Below, piece by piece: positions 6,567-6,601 of a stretch of DNA of 6,601 nucleotides. Origin of the DNA: Limnochordia bacterium. Lineage in GTDB: Bacteria > Bacillota > Limnochordia > Darwinibacteriales > B1SED10-159. Position 1 is the first letter of the stretch, and each line of letters starts with the position of its first letter. The notes below the pieces were generated by a model. That model did no database searches. It worked only from the letters and a program-made list of their open reading frames with translations, and was not told the DNA's origin. The position numbers and the translations under genes are program-made. The stretch covers positions 1 to 6,601 of the forward strand of contig SLOZ01000038.1 of assembly GCA_007132255.1 (NCBI GenBank), in the 5' to 3' direction.

Positions 6567-6601
6567 GCTCGGAGAAACGCCTGTTGAAAGGCGTTTCGAG
6601 C
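6567..6601. repeat. Hairpin-forming inverted repeat at the right edge, possible terminator
   Basis: GAAACGCC (6574-6581) and GGCGTTTC (6590-6597) are a perfect 8-bp inverted repeat with an 8-base loop. Outside them GCTC (6567-6570) and GAGC (6598-6601) also pair if a 3-base bulge is allowed. The window ends inside or directly after the stem, so a T-run on the plus strand cannot be judged. On the minus strand the stem exits into TCCGAGC, which is not T-rich. It may terminate a gene beyond the right edge. Confidence 0.4.

Overview
The window looks like an ordinary stretch of chromosome from an anaerobic, Firmicutes-like bacterium of moderate GC content. The reasons are strong AGGAGG-type ribosome binding sites, one GTG start that its ribosome binding site makes likely and a second possible one, Rho-independent terminators, and an NfnAB-type electron-bifurcating transhydrogenase, which is typical of fermentative and acetogenic anaerobes. 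The genus cannot be named from the sequence alone. I see no mobile element, CRISPR array, rRNA or tRNA.

Left part (1-2214), all on the minus strand. The nfnA (small subunit) and nfnB (large subunit) genes form a two-gene operon whose 3' end runs off the left edge. The nfnA stop codon abuts the nfnB start codon, and the nfnB ribosome binding site lies inside nfnA. Upstream of nfnA is about 440 bases without a gene. Its far end carries a convincing extended -10 promoter (2120-2148), which would give the operon an untranslated leader of about 400 nt. That leader contains a terminator-like hairpin and a possible long-range stem, so it may be a regulatory leader or a separate small RNA. A strong terminator (2160-2214) separates this promoter from the gene upstream.

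Middle part (2290-4154). A minus-strand gene for an unrecognised soluble protein of about 203 residues lies back to back with a plus-strand gene for an unrecognised four-helix membrane protein of 301 residues. About 340 bases of apparently non-coding DNA separate them. Neither gene has neighbours that point to a function.

Right part (4155-6601). A minus-strand gene encodes a complete cytosolic S9-family (prolyl oligopeptidase-like) serine peptidase of 593 residues with an intact catalytic triad. It converges on the membrane-protein gene, and a long perfect hairpin between the two can serve as a terminator. The final 450 bases contain no supported gene and end in another inverted repeat cut by the window edge.

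Apart from the nfnAB pair the genes appear to be independent single-gene units. The parts most worth following up are the nfn leader and the two unrecognised proteins. I found no strong evidence for a new multi-gene system.
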